DNA of 64,000 bases from JAWVFM01 sp963739355 (GCA_963739355.1 CAVUAD010000007.1:1240001-1304000); one strand, 5' to 3'. Counted from the stretch's first letter, positions 7,648 to 15,773 are shown. Numbers and translations are program-made. Notes: a model not told the origin generated them from the letters alone.

Positions 7648-8778
7648 TTATCCCCGCAGCAGAGCGTCGTAGCGCGAGACGACGCGCTCCACGCCGTACT
7701 CCGTGAGGCTCGGGTAGTCCCGGCGTACGCGCTCTCCGCCCACCAGGGCCGCCGCGATCGCGGCGGCAAGAGCGTCGGAGTCCTCGATCGGGACCAGGGC
7801 GCCCAAGCGCCCGTCCTCGAGGATCTCCCGCGGTCCGCTGTGGCAGTCGGTCGAGACGATCGGCAAGCCAAAGACCATCGCCTCGAGCAAGACGGTTGGC
7901 AATCCCTCCCACCGCGAGGAGAGTGCGTAGAGCGCAGCATGATCGAAGTAGGGGTAAGGGTTTCCGACGAACCCGGGCATGGCCACGTCGTCACCCAGCC
8001 CCAGCTCCGCGACCAGAGCCTCCAAATCCCCCCGGTCCCCACCCTCGCCGAGGATCATCAGCCGCGCCTGGGACTGCTCCCTGACCATGCGAAAGGCTCG
8101 AACGAGGTTCGGAAAGTCCTTCTGCCGCGTCAGGCGGCCAACGCTGAGGACAATCGGCGGACCATTGTCGCCGAGCCAAGGGTGAGTCCGCTCCTCACGA
8201 CCCGCCGCGCGGAGCGCTTCAACCCGGATCGGGTTCTTCTCCACGCGGATCGAGGCCCGCGGCAGCCCGGTTCGAAGCGCCAGGTCATCAGCCACGCCCG
8301 CCGAGACGGCCACGACTGCGGAGGCCCGCGGGTACAGGCGGCGGACCAGAGCCGGGTACAGCCGCGAGCGCCGATCCGTCGGCCCGGAAAGAAGCGTCGA
8401 CAGGTGCTGGTGCTCAGTGACCACGAGGCGCGTCGGTAGGCGCGCCAGGGCGACCGCTGCAATCAGCACGAGATTCGCGTGCGTAAGGGCCGAGAGGATC
8501 GCCTTCGGGCGAGCTCTGCGCAAGTACCTGATGAGGGGCGGGAGCGAAGTCGAGGCGTGCTTCGCACCGAGGTCCACGACCTGGATCCCGGGCGGGACGT
8601 CATCGAGCAGCGGGCCGGTGGCCTGGGCGAGCACCAGGTCCACTGACCACCCGCGCGTCGATAGCCCCTCCGCCAAGGTCAGGAAGACCCGTTCGGCCCC
8701 GCCTCCCTCGAGCTGCGGCAGGTAGACAGCGAGGCGATCCGGCTCTCGCGAGGAGGGCGCGTCGCCCGCAACGGTCAT
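7648..8778 (-). CDS. Glycosyltransferase family 4 (group 1)
   Basis: 376 aa with the GT-B fold. The N-terminal acceptor domain begins LAVYLPQLEGGGAERVFLTL. The C-terminal nucleotide-sugar domain has VLSVGRLTRQKDFPNLVRAF and the E-x7-E region YALSSRWEGLPTVLLEAM followed by GLPIVSTDCHSGPREIL. It is probably cytoplasmic, adding a sugar to a lipid-linked or surface glycan. I chose the ATG at 8778; a GTG at 8796 adds six residues. It converges with the MerR-like gene, leaving only a few bases between the stops. It stands apart from the main polysaccharide locus at 17-28 kb. Confidence 0.85.
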   Translation of the reverse strand: MTVAGDAPSSREPDRLAVYLPQLEGGGAERVFLTLAEGLSTRGWSVDLVLAQATGPLLDDVPPGIQVVDLGAKHASTSLPPLIRYLRRARPKAILSALTHANLVLIAAVALARLPTRLVVTEHQHLSTLLSGPTDRRSRLYPALVRRLYPRASAVVAVSAGVADDLALRTGLPRASIRVEKNPIRVEALRAAGREERTHPWLGDNGPPIVLSVGRLTRQKDFPNLVRAFRMVREQSQARLMILGEGGDRGDLEALVAELGLGDDVAMPGFVGNPYPYFDHAALYALSSRWEGLPTVLLEAMVFGLPIVSTDCHSGPREILEDGRLGALVPIEDSDALAAAIAAALVGGERVRRDYPSLTEYGVERVVSRYDALLRG

Positions 8779-8861
8779 CGCGGCCGAGTCTTGCACAGGG
8801 CACGTACCACGCAGGATCTGCGCGCGTTTGCCTCCAGAGAATGCCCAGACCTATGCGGGTT

Positions 8862-8876
8862 GCACAACTTTTGTGC
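8862..8876. promoter_or_regulatory. Palindrome GCACAA-CTT-TTGTGC in the divergent intergenic region
   Basis: A perfect 6-bp inverted repeat with a 3-bp centre lies in the 230-bp gap between the divergent GT4 and BldC-like genes. It could be an operator for a dimeric regulator of either gene. No T-run follows, so it is not a terminator. Confidence 0.3.
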
Positions 8877-8917
8877 GCTGAACCTGCGCAGTTCTAGGTA
8901 GCAGGTCACGCGGGGTC

Positions 8918-8946
8918 TTGCCGCTTTGCGCAAACGCACCTAAACC
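8918..8946 (+). promoter_or_regulatory. Candidate promoter of the BldC-like gene
   Basis: TTGCCG at 8918-8923 and TAAACC at 8941-8946 are separated by 17 bp, an acceptable housekeeping-type spacing. The spacer contains GCGCAAACGC, another GCAA core. The transcript would have a ~60-nt leader ending in an AGGAGGAGACGAGAG ribosome-binding site just before the ATG at 9012. Confidence 0.35.
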
Positions 8947-9011
8947 TTCCCAGGCAGTTCGAAGTTTCGGTCGCTTTTTCGGCGGCCGACCTACCCAGGA
9001 GGAGACGAGAG

Positions 9012-9221
9012 ATGGCAGATTCCGAAACCAAGCGACTGATGAACGTGGGCGAAGCCGCCACGTACCTCGGCGTGAGCGCCGCATCGCTCCGCAACTGGTC
9101 CGATCGCGGCCTCGTGCCCTTCTACCGCACGCCGGGCGGCCAGCGCCGCTACGAGATCGTCGACCTCGACCGGTTCATCGACTCGATGCGCCAGCCGTCG
9201 CGAATCGAGCTCGCCTCCTAG
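9012..9221 (+). CDS. BldC-like small MerR-type HTH regulator
   Basis: 69 aa, essentially a single winged HTH: LMNVGEAATYLGVSAASLRN and YRTPGGQRRYEIVDLDRFID. This is the size and layout of BldC from Streptomyces, a MerR-like protein without a dimerisation helix that binds DNA direct repeats cooperatively head to tail. A strong AGGAGG lies upstream. An excisionase-type HTH is the other possibility, but no integrase or att site is nearby. It may recognise the phased GCAA repeats near 6.7 and 10.9 kb (inference). Confidence 0.85.
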   Translation: MADSETKRLMNVGEAATYLGVSAASLRNWSDRGLVPFYRTPGGQRRYEIVDLDRFIDSMRQPSRIELAS

Positions 9222-9256
9222 ACACCCGCGTCTTGACCCGCTAGCGCGGAAGCCAA

Positions 9257-10681
9257 ATGACCGAGAGGCCGACAAAGGCTTACATGGCGATTCAGATCGC
9301 CGGGAGCGTCGTGGCGCTGGGCCTCTCCGTATGGATGGCGTCAATGGCGGATTGGGACTTGCCGTCGCTGCTTATTCTCATCACGTTGGCGGTGGCAAGC
9401 GAAGCCAACGTCGTGAGCTCCGGGGCACAGGGCATCAAGGTCTCCGGCAGCTTCCTCGCGATCATTGTCGCCCTGGTTGTTCTCGGTGCAACCCCTGGCG
9501 TCGTCGTGGCGATCATCAGCATCATCGCCGGCTGGCTCATGGAGCGATACGCCCTGAAGACCCTCCTCCTCAACGTCTTCACCTTCTTCTGGTTCCCGTT
9601 GCTCGCCGGAGCTGCGTTCCATGCAGCGACCACCCAGCTGGATATCGGCCAGCGCGACCCCCTGTATTACCTGCTCGCGTTCGGCGCTTTCGTTCTGGCG
9701 CTGGTTCTGGACTGGTTCGGGATCATGGCCTACTACAGCTACACCGAGCGCTCCGGGTTTTGGGCGAAGGTCGAGCGCGCCTTCCTGCCGGTCCTTCCCT
9801 CCGAGCTTGCGTCGGCGATGCTCGCCGTAGTAGTCGTCTGGGGCTATGCCTCTCTGGGGGCGCCGGCATTGGGGTTTGCCGCCATCGGGATCTTCATCTT
9901 CCAGTACCTGCTGGGTGCCATGTTGCTCTCGCAGCAGCGCGCCGACGAGCTCGAGGTCCGCGCGAAGGAGCTGGCCGGGTTCCAGGTCGCGCTCCTGGGC
10001 GCGCTGCTCCGCACGCTCGACCTGCGCGACCGCACGACCGCCCGCCACAGCGCCGCGGTCGCCCGCTACTCCCGCGAGATCGCGCTGGCCGCAGGCCTCA
10101 CCGAGGGCGACCAGGAGCTCGCCCACACCGCCGGGCTGCTGCACGACATCGGCAAGTTCGTCCTCCCCGACCGCATCCTCAAGCCCAACGCGCGCCTCTC
10201 CGAGAGCGACTGGGAGCAGATCCGGCGCCACCCCTACGAGGGCGCCCGCATCGTCTCGCAGGTTGACGGCTACCGGCCCATCGGCGACATCATCATCGCC
10301 CACCACGAACGGCCCGACGGGCTTGGCTACCCGCGCGGCCTGGAGGGCGAAGACATCCCGCAGCTCGCCAAGGTGGTCGCGGTGGCCGACGCCTACGATG
10401 TGCTGACCGCGCGCGACAGCTACCGCGAGCCGCGCAGCTCGTTCGAGGCCCTCGCCGAGATGCGGCGCGTGGCGGGCACGCAGCTCGACGAGCGCTTCGT
10501 CGAGGTGTTCGCCGAGGTCCTCGCCGAAAAGGACTTCTCCTACCGCCACGGCGAGGACGTCGACTTCGAGGCCGAGCTCGCGCTCGACCGGCGTATCAAC
10601 AACTTCGTCAACGCGACCTTCCCGACGCCCGGCGACGCATCCCCCGCCGCGGCCTCGGCCCCGCAGACGGCGGCGAGTTGA
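9257..10681 (+). CDS. Membrane-anchored HD-GYP phosphodiesterase
   Basis: 474 aa. Residues ~8-230 form about seven transmembrane helices (MASE-like sensor). Residues ~245-435 are an HD-GYP domain with GLLHDIGKFVLPDRI, HPYEGARIV, IIIAHHERPDGLGYPRGLEG and VVAVADAYDVLTARDSY. All metal-binding His/Asp residues and the GYP motif are present, so it should hydrolyse c-di-GMP. The tail of ~40 residues is Ala/Pro-rich. It follows the BldC-like gene by 35 bp and may be co-transcribed. In Streptomyces, BldC-type regulators and c-di-GMP both control development; a link here is inference. A strong terminator follows at 10721. Confidence 0.9.
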   Translation: MTERPTKAYMAIQIAGSVVALGLSVWMASMADWDLPSLLILITLAVASEANVVSSGAQGIKVSGSFLAIIVALVVLGATPGVVVAIISIIAGWLMERYALKTLLLNVFTFFWFPLLAGAAFHAATTQLDIGQRDPLYYLLAFGAFVLALVLDWFGIMAYYSYTERSGFWAKVERAFLPVLPSELASAMLAVVVVWGYASLGAPALGFAAIGIFIFQYLLGAMLLSQQRADELEVRAKELAGFQVALLGALLRTLDLRDRTTARHSAAVARYSREIALAAGLTEGDQELAHTAGLLHDIGKFVLPDRILKPNARLSESDWEQIRRHPYEGARIVSQVDGYRPIGDIIIAHHERPDGLGYPRGLEGEDIPQLAKVVAVADAYDVLTARDSYREPRSSFEALAEMRRVAGTQLDERFVEVFAEVLAEKDFSYRHGEDVDFEAELALDRRINNFVNATFPTPGDASPAAASAPQTAAS

Positions 10682-10720
10682 GCCGCCCTGCGTCCAGTAC
10701 CCCAGCACATCCCTCAGAAA

Positions 10721-10767
10721 CGAAAAACAGCCTCGCCTCGGTGCAAACGGGGCGCGGCTGTTTTTCG
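10721..10767 (+). terminator. Intrinsic terminator after the HD-GYP gene
   Basis: The arms CGAAAAACAGCC (10721-10732) and GGCTGTTTTTCG (10756-10767) are perfectly complementary over 12 bp, with an inner GC-rich part and a T5 run in the second arm. It ends the BldC-like/HD-GYP transcript 40 bp after the stop. Confidence 0.8.
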
Positions 10768-10841
10768 CATTGACCTCGCTAAGAGCGAGGCGATCCTAAT
10801 TCAGTTGAACGTTGGCTGATTCAGCCTCCGCGAGCACCCAT

Positions 10842-10870
10842 TTGACATCCCCAGTCGTAGGTCGTAAATG
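10842..10870 (+). promoter_or_regulatory. Promoter of the MFS gene (TTGACA-N17-TAAATG)
   Basis: A consensus -35 TTGACA at 10842-10847 is followed after exactly 17 bp by TAAATG at 10865-10870. Transcription would start near 10877, right at the first of the phased GCAA repeats, giving an ~80-nt leader. Confidence 0.65.
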
Positions 10871-10871
10871 C

Positions 10872-10948
10872 CTGCAAAACTTAGCAAGAACTACGGCGGA
10901 CTGCAAGAACTTCAGCGAAGTTGCAAAAGTTGATTGCTAGCTTGCAAG
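10872..10948 (+). promoter_or_regulatory. Array of helically phased GCAA repeats over the MFS transcription start
   Basis: Copies of a motif like CTGCAAGAACTT place GCAA at 10874, 10884, 10903, 10923 and 10944 (steps of 10, 19, 20 and 21 bp). The clearest copies are CTGCAAAACTT, AGCAAGAACT and CTGCAAGAACTT; the last ones include AAGTTGCAAAAGTTG and the palindrome CTTGCAAG. The array starts at the predicted transcription start and runs to just before the MFS start codon, the position of a repressor operator. It fits a cooperatively binding MerR/BldC-like protein. Confidence 0.55.
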
Positions 10949-10955
10949 CCCGACG

Positions 10956-12242
10956 ATGAGGCGAAGCCCGTTCAGAGTGCCTGGCTTCGCCAACCTGGCC
11001 GCCTCCTACGCGATCAACGAGGTCGGCAACTGGTTCGGGGAGATCGCGCTCGCCGTGCTCGTCTACGACGCGACCGGCAGCACGATCGCGACGGCCGGCC
11101 TCTTCCTTGCCATGCAGGTGGTGCCCTCCCTGCTCGGCCCGGGCCTCGTGGCCCGTCTGGAGCGCCTCTCCGTTCGCCGCATCCTCCCGGCCCTCTACGC
11201 GGGCGAGACCGCGGCCTTCGTCGTGCTGGCCATCCTCGCCCGCCACTTCAGCCTCACGGCCGTTCTCGCGATCGCGTTCGCGGACGGGCTGCTCGCCGCG
11301 ACGGCGCGCGCCCTCACCCGCGCCGGGGTCGCCTCGCTGCTGCGCCCCAAGCGCCTCCTTCGCGAGGGCAACGCGGTTCTCAACATCGCGTTCACGGTGG
11401 CCGCGGCGGCCGGGCCGGCGCTCGCGGGCGCGCTCGTGGCCGCGGGCGGGATCCAGGCCTCCCTGTTCCTCGACGCCGGCTCGTTCGCGGTTGCCGGGAT
11501 CTCGGTCCTCGCCGCCCGCGAGCTTCCGGCGGCAAGCCCGGACGACGGCAACTGGTGGGGGCGCCTGCGTGACGGCATCGCCTATGTCCGGGGCCACCCC
11601 ACGCTCCGGTTCCTCCTGGGAAGCCAGGCGGCCGTCCTCGTCTTCTACACGGCGGTGATCCCCGTGGAGGTGGCACTCGCCAAGGTCAGTCTGGACGCGG
11701 GAGACTTCGGCTACGGAGCGCTCCTCGCCGGATGGGGGGTCGGGACGATCGTCGGCGGAGCCCTTTTCGCGAGGCTCGGAAGGCACTCGTTGCGCTCGAT
11801 GGCGGGCTGGAGCACCGCGGCGATTGGGGTGTCCTACCTGCTCACCGGCGCCTCCCCCACCCTCGCGCTCGCCGTTGCCGGAACGCTGATCGGGGGCACG
11901 GGGAACGGCATCCAGTTCGTCGCTGTGCTGACGGCCCTCCAGGAGATGGCGACCCCCGAGCACCAGGCAAGGATCATCTCCTTCAACGACCTCGTGTGGA
12001 GGGTCGTGCCGGGATTCGGCTACGCGCTTGGCGGGGCGATCGCCGCGATCGCGTCACCCCGGCTGACCTACTTCGTCGCCGGGATCGGGGGGCTGGTGGT
12101 CCTGGCGATCGCTGGCCCGCGGCTTCTGAAGCTCAGCTGGGCACCCGCGCTCGACGAGGACGGAGAGGTCGTGGATCGGCGGGCGGAGGCTGAGGAGAGC
12201 ATCGTCCCGCCGGTGGCAAATCCCCACGCCGGCGCGACGTAG
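10956..12242 (+). CDS. Major facilitator superfamily transporter
   Basis: 428 aa with about 12 transmembrane helices. It has an N-terminal FANLAASYAINEVGNWFGEI, the loop-2/3 type motif VVPSLLGPGLVARLERLSVRRI, and a mid-protein cytoplasmic loop before a second set of six helices. The pattern matches the MFS_3 / enterobactin-exporter-like group of proton-driven efflux carriers. The last ~35 residues are an acidic cytoplasmic tail. It has its own strong promoter and an operator-like repeat array, so it is probably an inducible exporter under local repression. The substrate cannot be told from sequence. Confidence 0.85.
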   Translation: MRRSPFRVPGFANLAASYAINEVGNWFGEIALAVLVYDATGSTIATAGLFLAMQVVPSLLGPGLVARLERLSVRRILPALYAGETAAFVVLAILARHFSLTAVLAIAFADGLLAATARALTRAGVASLLRPKRLLREGNAVLNIAFTVAAAAGPALAGALVAAGGIQASLFLDAGSFAVAGISVLAARELPAASPDDGNWWGRLRDGIAYVRGHPTLRFLLGSQAAVLVFYTAVIPVEVALAKVSLDAGDFGYGALLAGWGVGTIVGGALFARLGRHSLRSMAGWSTAAIGVSYLLTGASPTLALAVAGTLIGGTGNGIQFVAVLTALQEMATPEHQARIISFNDLVWRVVPGFGYALGGAIAAIASPRLTYFVAGIGGLVVLAIAGPRLLKLSWAPALDEDGEVVDRRAEAEESIVPPVANPHAGAT

Positions 12243-12278
12243 CCGCGGATCTTCGGGCCAGCCTGCTTGCTCGCGGGC

Positions 12279-13310
12279 TCAGCCGCCCGCGCACACCCAG
12301 GCGCTCGGACCGGAATCGGCCCAGATCTCGGCCGCGATACGGCTCTGCTCGGCGGGCGAAGCGTCCTCCGGCAGGCCCCGGCCGCCGTAGAGGCGCCAGG
12401 TGGACGGGAGGATCTGGTAGGCGCCGCCGGCTCCCGAGCTCGGGTTGACCGCGTTGAAGTTTCCGCCCGACTCGCACATGACGACTGCCTGCGGGATCGC
12501 CCAGTTGCCGACCCAGCTCGTGACGGTCTGCTGGGCCTGGGCCGCCGACACCGCCTGCAGGTGCTGGACCTGCGACTCCCAGCCGGACACCTGTGAGTTC
12601 AGGCTCTCGATCGCGGCGGCCTCCTGCTGGCGCGCGGCGTCGAGCGCGGCCGCGCGCTGCTCGGCGCTCGCCCGCACGGCGGCGATCTGGTCGCGCGCGC
12701 CGGCGACCCGCTGGTCGTAGGCAACAGCCGAGGCGTGCGCCGCGCTGACCTGCGCGAGCTCGTCTGCGACCTGCTGCTTGAGCGTCTTCACGCGCTCCGC
12801 CAGCGCCTCGTCGGCGGTCTGGATCCGGCCCAGGAGGTCGGCGCGCGTCTCGAGGTCGTTCAGGCCGTGCGAGTTCAGGAGCATCTCCGTCTCGGTGGGC
12901 GGGTTGCTCTCATAGATGGCGACGAGACGATGCGATAGCGCGTGGAGCGCCCTGCGAAGCTGGTCGCGGGCCCGCTGGAGCGCCGCCCTCGACTGGTCGA
13001 CGCGCGCCTGCAGCTCGGCCTCACGCTGTTCGCCCTGCGCAAGCAGGCCGGAGAGCTGGGATTCGCGCGCCGCCGCGGCCTCCGCCTCCTGGCGAGCCTG
13101 CGCGGCCGCTTCGACCTTCGCCTGGACCGCGGCCCCCAGCTGGCTTGCCTGCTGCTTCGCCGTGTCGATCTTGGAGTTGAGCGAGTCCACGGTCTGCCCG
13201 CTGGCAAGCGCGGTGACGCCAAGGACAACGCAGCCGCACGCGAGCGCGGCGGCGAGCAGGCGCACGGCGTGCGCGCTGCGGCGTGTGGGATTTCTGCGGG
13301 CGGAGCTCAT
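12279..13310 (-). CDS. Secreted cell-wall hydrolase: PcsB-like coiled coil plus Rpf/transglycosylase-like domain
   Basis: 343 aa. A signal peptide covers residues ~1-40 (LAAALACGCVVLGVTALASG). Residues ~45-255 are a long coiled coil rich in Ala/Gln (as in PcsB/CwlO-type proteins). The C-terminal ~80 residues are a lysozyme-like resuscitation-promoting-factor domain with VVMCESGGNFNAVNPSSGAG (catalytic Glu in CESGG), YQILPSTWRLYGG and WVCAGG; the two Cys can form the Rpf disulfide. It should cleave peptidoglycan outside the membrane, during growth or spore/dormancy exit. Expression is very likely under the c-di-AMP riboswitch directly upstream, as known for rpf genes in Actinobacteria. Confidence 0.88.
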   Translation of the reverse strand: MSSARRNPTRRSAHAVRLLAAALACGCVVLGVTALASGQTVDSLNSKIDTAKQQASQLGAAVQAKVEAAAQARQEAEAAAARESQLSGLLAQGEQREAELQARVDQSRAALQRARDQLRRALHALSHRLVAIYESNPPTETEMLLNSHGLNDLETRADLLGRIQTADEALAERVKTLKQQVADELAQVSAAHASAVAYDQRVAGARDQIAAVRASAEQRAAALDAARQQEAAAIESLNSQVSGWESQVQHLQAVSAAQAQQTVTSWVGNWAIPQAVVMCESGGNFNAVNPSSGAGGAYQILPSTWRLYGGRGLPEDASPAEQSRIAAEIWADSGPSAWVCAGG

Positions 13311-13317
13311 TCCTTCG

Positions 13318-13460
13318 GGAACGCCGGCGGAGTTAGCTGTCGGGCTCGCGCCGAAGGAGTGGCGCTACGCGGTCCGGCCGCGACTCGCCCCTAGGCCCGG
13401 CGTGCTCGCCCAGCCCAAAGCGGTTCCCCCGCTCCCGGAAGAGCAACCGGGATTAGGCGC
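13318..13460 (-). promoter_or_regulatory. c-di-AMP (ydaO-yuaA) riboswitch
   Basis: Read on the minus strand, the leader has the hallmark blocks of the ydaO family in order: CGCCTAATCCCGG at the 5' end, GAGCGGGGGAACCGC, TGGGCTGGGCGAGC, and then GAGCCCGACAGCTAACTCC followed by GGCGT closing P1. The 3' end lies only ~8 nt before the ATG at 13310, with GAAGGA (13311-13316) as the ribosome-binding site. The family is known to turn off cell-wall hydrolase genes at high c-di-AMP. No terminator fits between aptamer and start codon, which suggests translational control. Confidence 0.9.
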
Positions 13461-13517
13461 GGCTCATACTAACGAAATGTGAGGAGTTTGTGAGCGTTTG
13501 CTTTACATAACTCCGGC

Positions 13518-13554
13518 GTGCCTGGGCCTGCAACGCATCTTGCGCCCCAGGCAC
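13518..13554 (-). terminator. Inverted repeat after the argG-coupled ORF
   Basis: GTGCCTGGG (13518-13526) pairs with CCCAGGCAC (13546-13554) around a 19-nt loop, extendable by one pair. It begins 12 nt after the stop of the 55-aa ORF. There is no U-tract, so it may be a weak terminator or RNA-stability hairpin closing the argG transcript. Confidence 0.4.
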
Positions 13555-13565
13555 GGAGCGCCCGT

Positions 13566-13733
13566 TCAGCCCTCGGGCGGTTCGCGCGTGGCGGCGAGGT
13601 ATCCGCCGAGGAGCACGGCGCCGATCGCCGCCGCGGCACCGATGCGCAGCTGCGTGCGGTAGCGCGTGCGAATCGTGAAGGAGATCGTCGCGAGCACGAA
13701 ACGACCGACCACCTCATAGAAGTTCGAGCTCAT
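13566..13733 (-). CDS. 55-aa membrane peptide coupled to argG
   Basis: A 56-codon frame starts with the ATG at 13733 and overlaps the argG stop by ATGA. The start is preceded by AGGGGGGAGAG inside the argG 3' end, a very good ribosome-binding site. The product begins MSSNFYEVVGRFVLATISFT, has a basic RTRYRTQLR stretch, one hydrophobic helix (IGAAAAIGAVLLGGYLAA) and ends REPPEG. It is a small single-span membrane protein with no recognised family. The tight coupling and membrane topology argue it is real. A role linked to arginine synthesis is only suggested by position. Confidence 0.7.
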   Translation of the reverse strand: MSSNFYEVVGRFVLATISFTIRTRYRTQLRIGAAAAIGAVLLGGYLAATREPPEG

Positions 13734-15001
13734 CTCTCCCCCTCTTCTACTCGATTTCGAACCCGGTAGGCCATCCGGGTCTGCAGGGTGAAGAGCTCGA
13801 TGAAGCCCGGACTCGCCGCCTGGCTGAACTCACCTCCCGACTCGCCGAAGCCGGCGAGCGAGCGGTCGTAGAGGGCAAACGGCGAGCTGCGTGCGACGGG
13901 CGTCGCTACGCCCTTGTAGAGCTTCATGGTCACCTCGCCGGTCACGTGCTCGTTCGCGGAATCCATGAAGGCGTCGAGGTCGGCGCGCAGCGGCTCCCAC
14001 CAGAGCCCGGCGTAGCAGAGGTACGCCCACTTGTCCTCGAGCGTCCGCTTGAAGTTGTTCTGGTGGATCGTTGAAACGAGCTTCTCGAGGTCGGCATGTG
14101 CCACGAGGACGATCGCCGCCGCCGGCACCTCGTAGAGGTCACGGACCTTGAGCCCGACGATGCGATCCTCGATGTGGTCGACGATCCCGACCCCATGGCG
14201 CCGTCCAAGGCGCTCGAGGCGCTCGAGCAGTGCGACCATCTCGAGCCGCTCCCCGTCGACCGACACGGGCAGACCGCGCTCGAACTCGACCCGGACGAGC
14301 TCGGGCTCGTCCGGCGCATTCTCCGGGCGCGCCACGAGCTGGAAGACGTCGTCGCGCGGCGGCTCGCTGAGGTCCTCGATCGCCCCGCCCTCCGAGCTGC
14401 GTCCCCAGAGGTTGTCGTCGATGGAATAGGGCGGCGCCTCGGTCCCGCCTTTGACAGGGATGCCGTGCTCACGCGCGTAGGCCACCTCCTCCTCCCTGCC
14501 CATCCGCCACTCCCGGACCGGCGCGAGGACCTTGAGTCCCGGGTCGAGCGTGGCGATTGTCGCCTCCAGCCGGACCTGATCGTTGCCCTTGCCAGTACAG
14601 CCGTGAGCGATCGTGTCGCAGCCGGAGGCACGCGCCTGCTCGACCGCGAGCTTGCCGATCAGCGGGCGCCCAAGCGCGGTGAAGAGCGGGTAACCGCCGC
14701 CATAGAGGGCGTTGGCCCTGATCGCCGGCGACACGAAATCCCGCGCGAACTCCTCCCGGGCGTCGAGGACGATCGCGTCGATTGCGCCGAGGTCGCGTGC
14801 CTTGCCGGTCACGATCTCCCAGTCCTCGTCGGGCTGGCCGAGGTTGACCGTGAGCGCGACGACCTCCGCCTGGTAGCGGGCCTGGATCCAGTGCAGCATC
14901 ACGGAGGTGTCGAGTCCGCCCGAGTAGAGGAGCAGGACGCGGCCGACCTCGGCCGGGTCGGCTTCGTAGGACGCGATTCTCGGGTGGTGATCGGCGGTCA
15001 C
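13730..15001 (-). CDS. argG: Argininosuccinate synthase
   Basis: 423 aa, the usual length. The N-terminal ATP-PPase loop is VLLLYSGGLDTSVMLHWI (residues ~22-39). Other family signatures are AHGCTGKGNDQVRLE and KGGTEAPPYSIDDNLWGRSS, with KLYKGVATPVARSSPFALYD near the C-terminus. It joins citrulline and aspartate with ATP to argininosuccinate, the penultimate step of arginine synthesis. It is separate from the argC-J-B-D block at 28.9-33.2 kb; argF and argH are not in the window. It is divergent from the sortase gene and followed by the coupled 55-aa ORF. The C-terminal half (residues ~185-320) belongs to the shorter, divergent branch of ArgG. Confidence 0.95.
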   Translation of the reverse strand: MTADHHPRIASYEADPAEVGRVLLLYSGGLDTSVMLHWIQARYQAEVVALTVNLGQPDEDWEIVTGKARDLGAIDAIVLDAREEFARDFVSPAIRANALYGGGYPLFTALGRPLIGKLAVEQARASGCDTIAHGCTGKGNDQVRLEATIATLDPGLKVLAPVREWRMGREEEVAYAREHGIPVKGGTEAPPYSIDDNLWGRSSEGGAIEDLSEPPRDDVFQLVARPENAPDEPELVRVEFERGLPVSVDGERLEMVALLERLERLGRRHGVGIVDHIEDRIVGLKVRDLYEVPAAAIVLVAHADLEKLVSTIHQNNFKRTLEDKWAYLCYAGLWWEPLRADLDAFMDSANEHVTGEVTMKLYKGVATPVARSSPFALYDRSLAGFGESGGEFSQAASPGFIELFTLQTRMAYRVRNRVEEGER

Positions 15002-15084
15002 GAGGGCAGGAGTGTATTGAGGGGCCTTGGCCCCGAAAGCAGCTGATCCTCGATCCAGCGCCGGCGTCGTTCATCATTCGGTCA

Positions 15085-15765
15085 ATGCACCGCGCGCTCC
15101 GGATCCTCTCCACCGCGCTCATCACCGCGGGCCTCGTGATCTTCCTCGACGTCGGCCTGACGCTGGCCTGGCGCGAGCCGGTCTCCTCGATCTACGGCTC
15201 GATCCAGCAGGCGCAGGCCCGCAGCCAGCTGGCCGATCTCGAGAAGAGCTTCGCGGCGCAGATCAACAAGCCGGAGATCGTCAGGATCAAGAACCCGACG
15301 CGGCGGATCGCCACGCTCGCCGACAAGTTCGCGAAGCAGGCCAATACCGGTGAGGCGATCGGGAAGATCCAGATCCCCCGCTTCGGCCTCGATGCCGTCG
15401 TGATCCAGGGGACGGACACGTCCAGCCTGGAGAAGGGCCCGGGCCATTACCCGGACACACCGTTCCCCGGCCAGCCCGGGACCGTCGGCATCGCCGGCCA
15501 CCGCACGACCTACCTGGCTCCCTTCCGGCACATCGACTCGCTCGTGCCGGGGGATCGGATCATGATCCACATGCCCTACGCCGACTTCACCTACACGGTG
15601 CAGAAACACGAGATCGTGGACCCGAGCGACGTCCAGATCACCGACCCGGTCGGCTACCCGCGGCTCGTGCTGACCGCCTGCAACCCGCTGTACAGCGCCG
15701 CGCAGCGCTACGCGATCTTCGCCAAGCTGACCGACGAGACGCCGGTCGTCGCGGACTCCGGCTAG
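15085..15765 (+). CDS. Sortase (class D/E-like transpeptidase)
   Basis: 226 aa. One N-terminal membrane helix (residues ~8-30: LITAGLVIFLDVGLTLAW), a helical stalk, then the sortase beta-barrel. The catalytic triad is visible: His in TVGIAGHRTTYLAPF (~139), Cys in RLVLTACNPLYSA (~199) and Arg in AAQRYAIFAKL (~209). Sortases cleave an LPXTG-like sorting signal and attach the protein to the cell wall or to a pilin. The LTAC form and single N-terminal anchor fit the class D/E group of Actinobacteria. No obvious LPXTG substrate is encoded nearby; the secreted proteins at 25.5 and 50.6 kb end without such a motif. Confidence 0.9.
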   Translation: MHRALRILSTALITAGLVIFLDVGLTLAWREPVSSIYGSIQQAQARSQLADLEKSFAAQINKPEIVRIKNPTRRIATLADKFAKQANTGEAIGKIQIPRFGLDAVVIQGTDTSSLEKGPGHYPDTPFPGQPGTVGIAGHRTTYLAPFRHIDSLVPGDRIMIHMPYADFTYTVQKHEIVDPSDVQITDPVGYPRLVLTACNPLYSAAQRYAIFAKLTDETPVVADSG

Positions 15766-15773
15766 CTCGTTCG

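Noticed and set aside
9012..9221. Phage excisionase
   Set aside because: The HTH is excisionase-like in size, but there is no integrase, att repeat or phage gene nearby, and BldC fits better.
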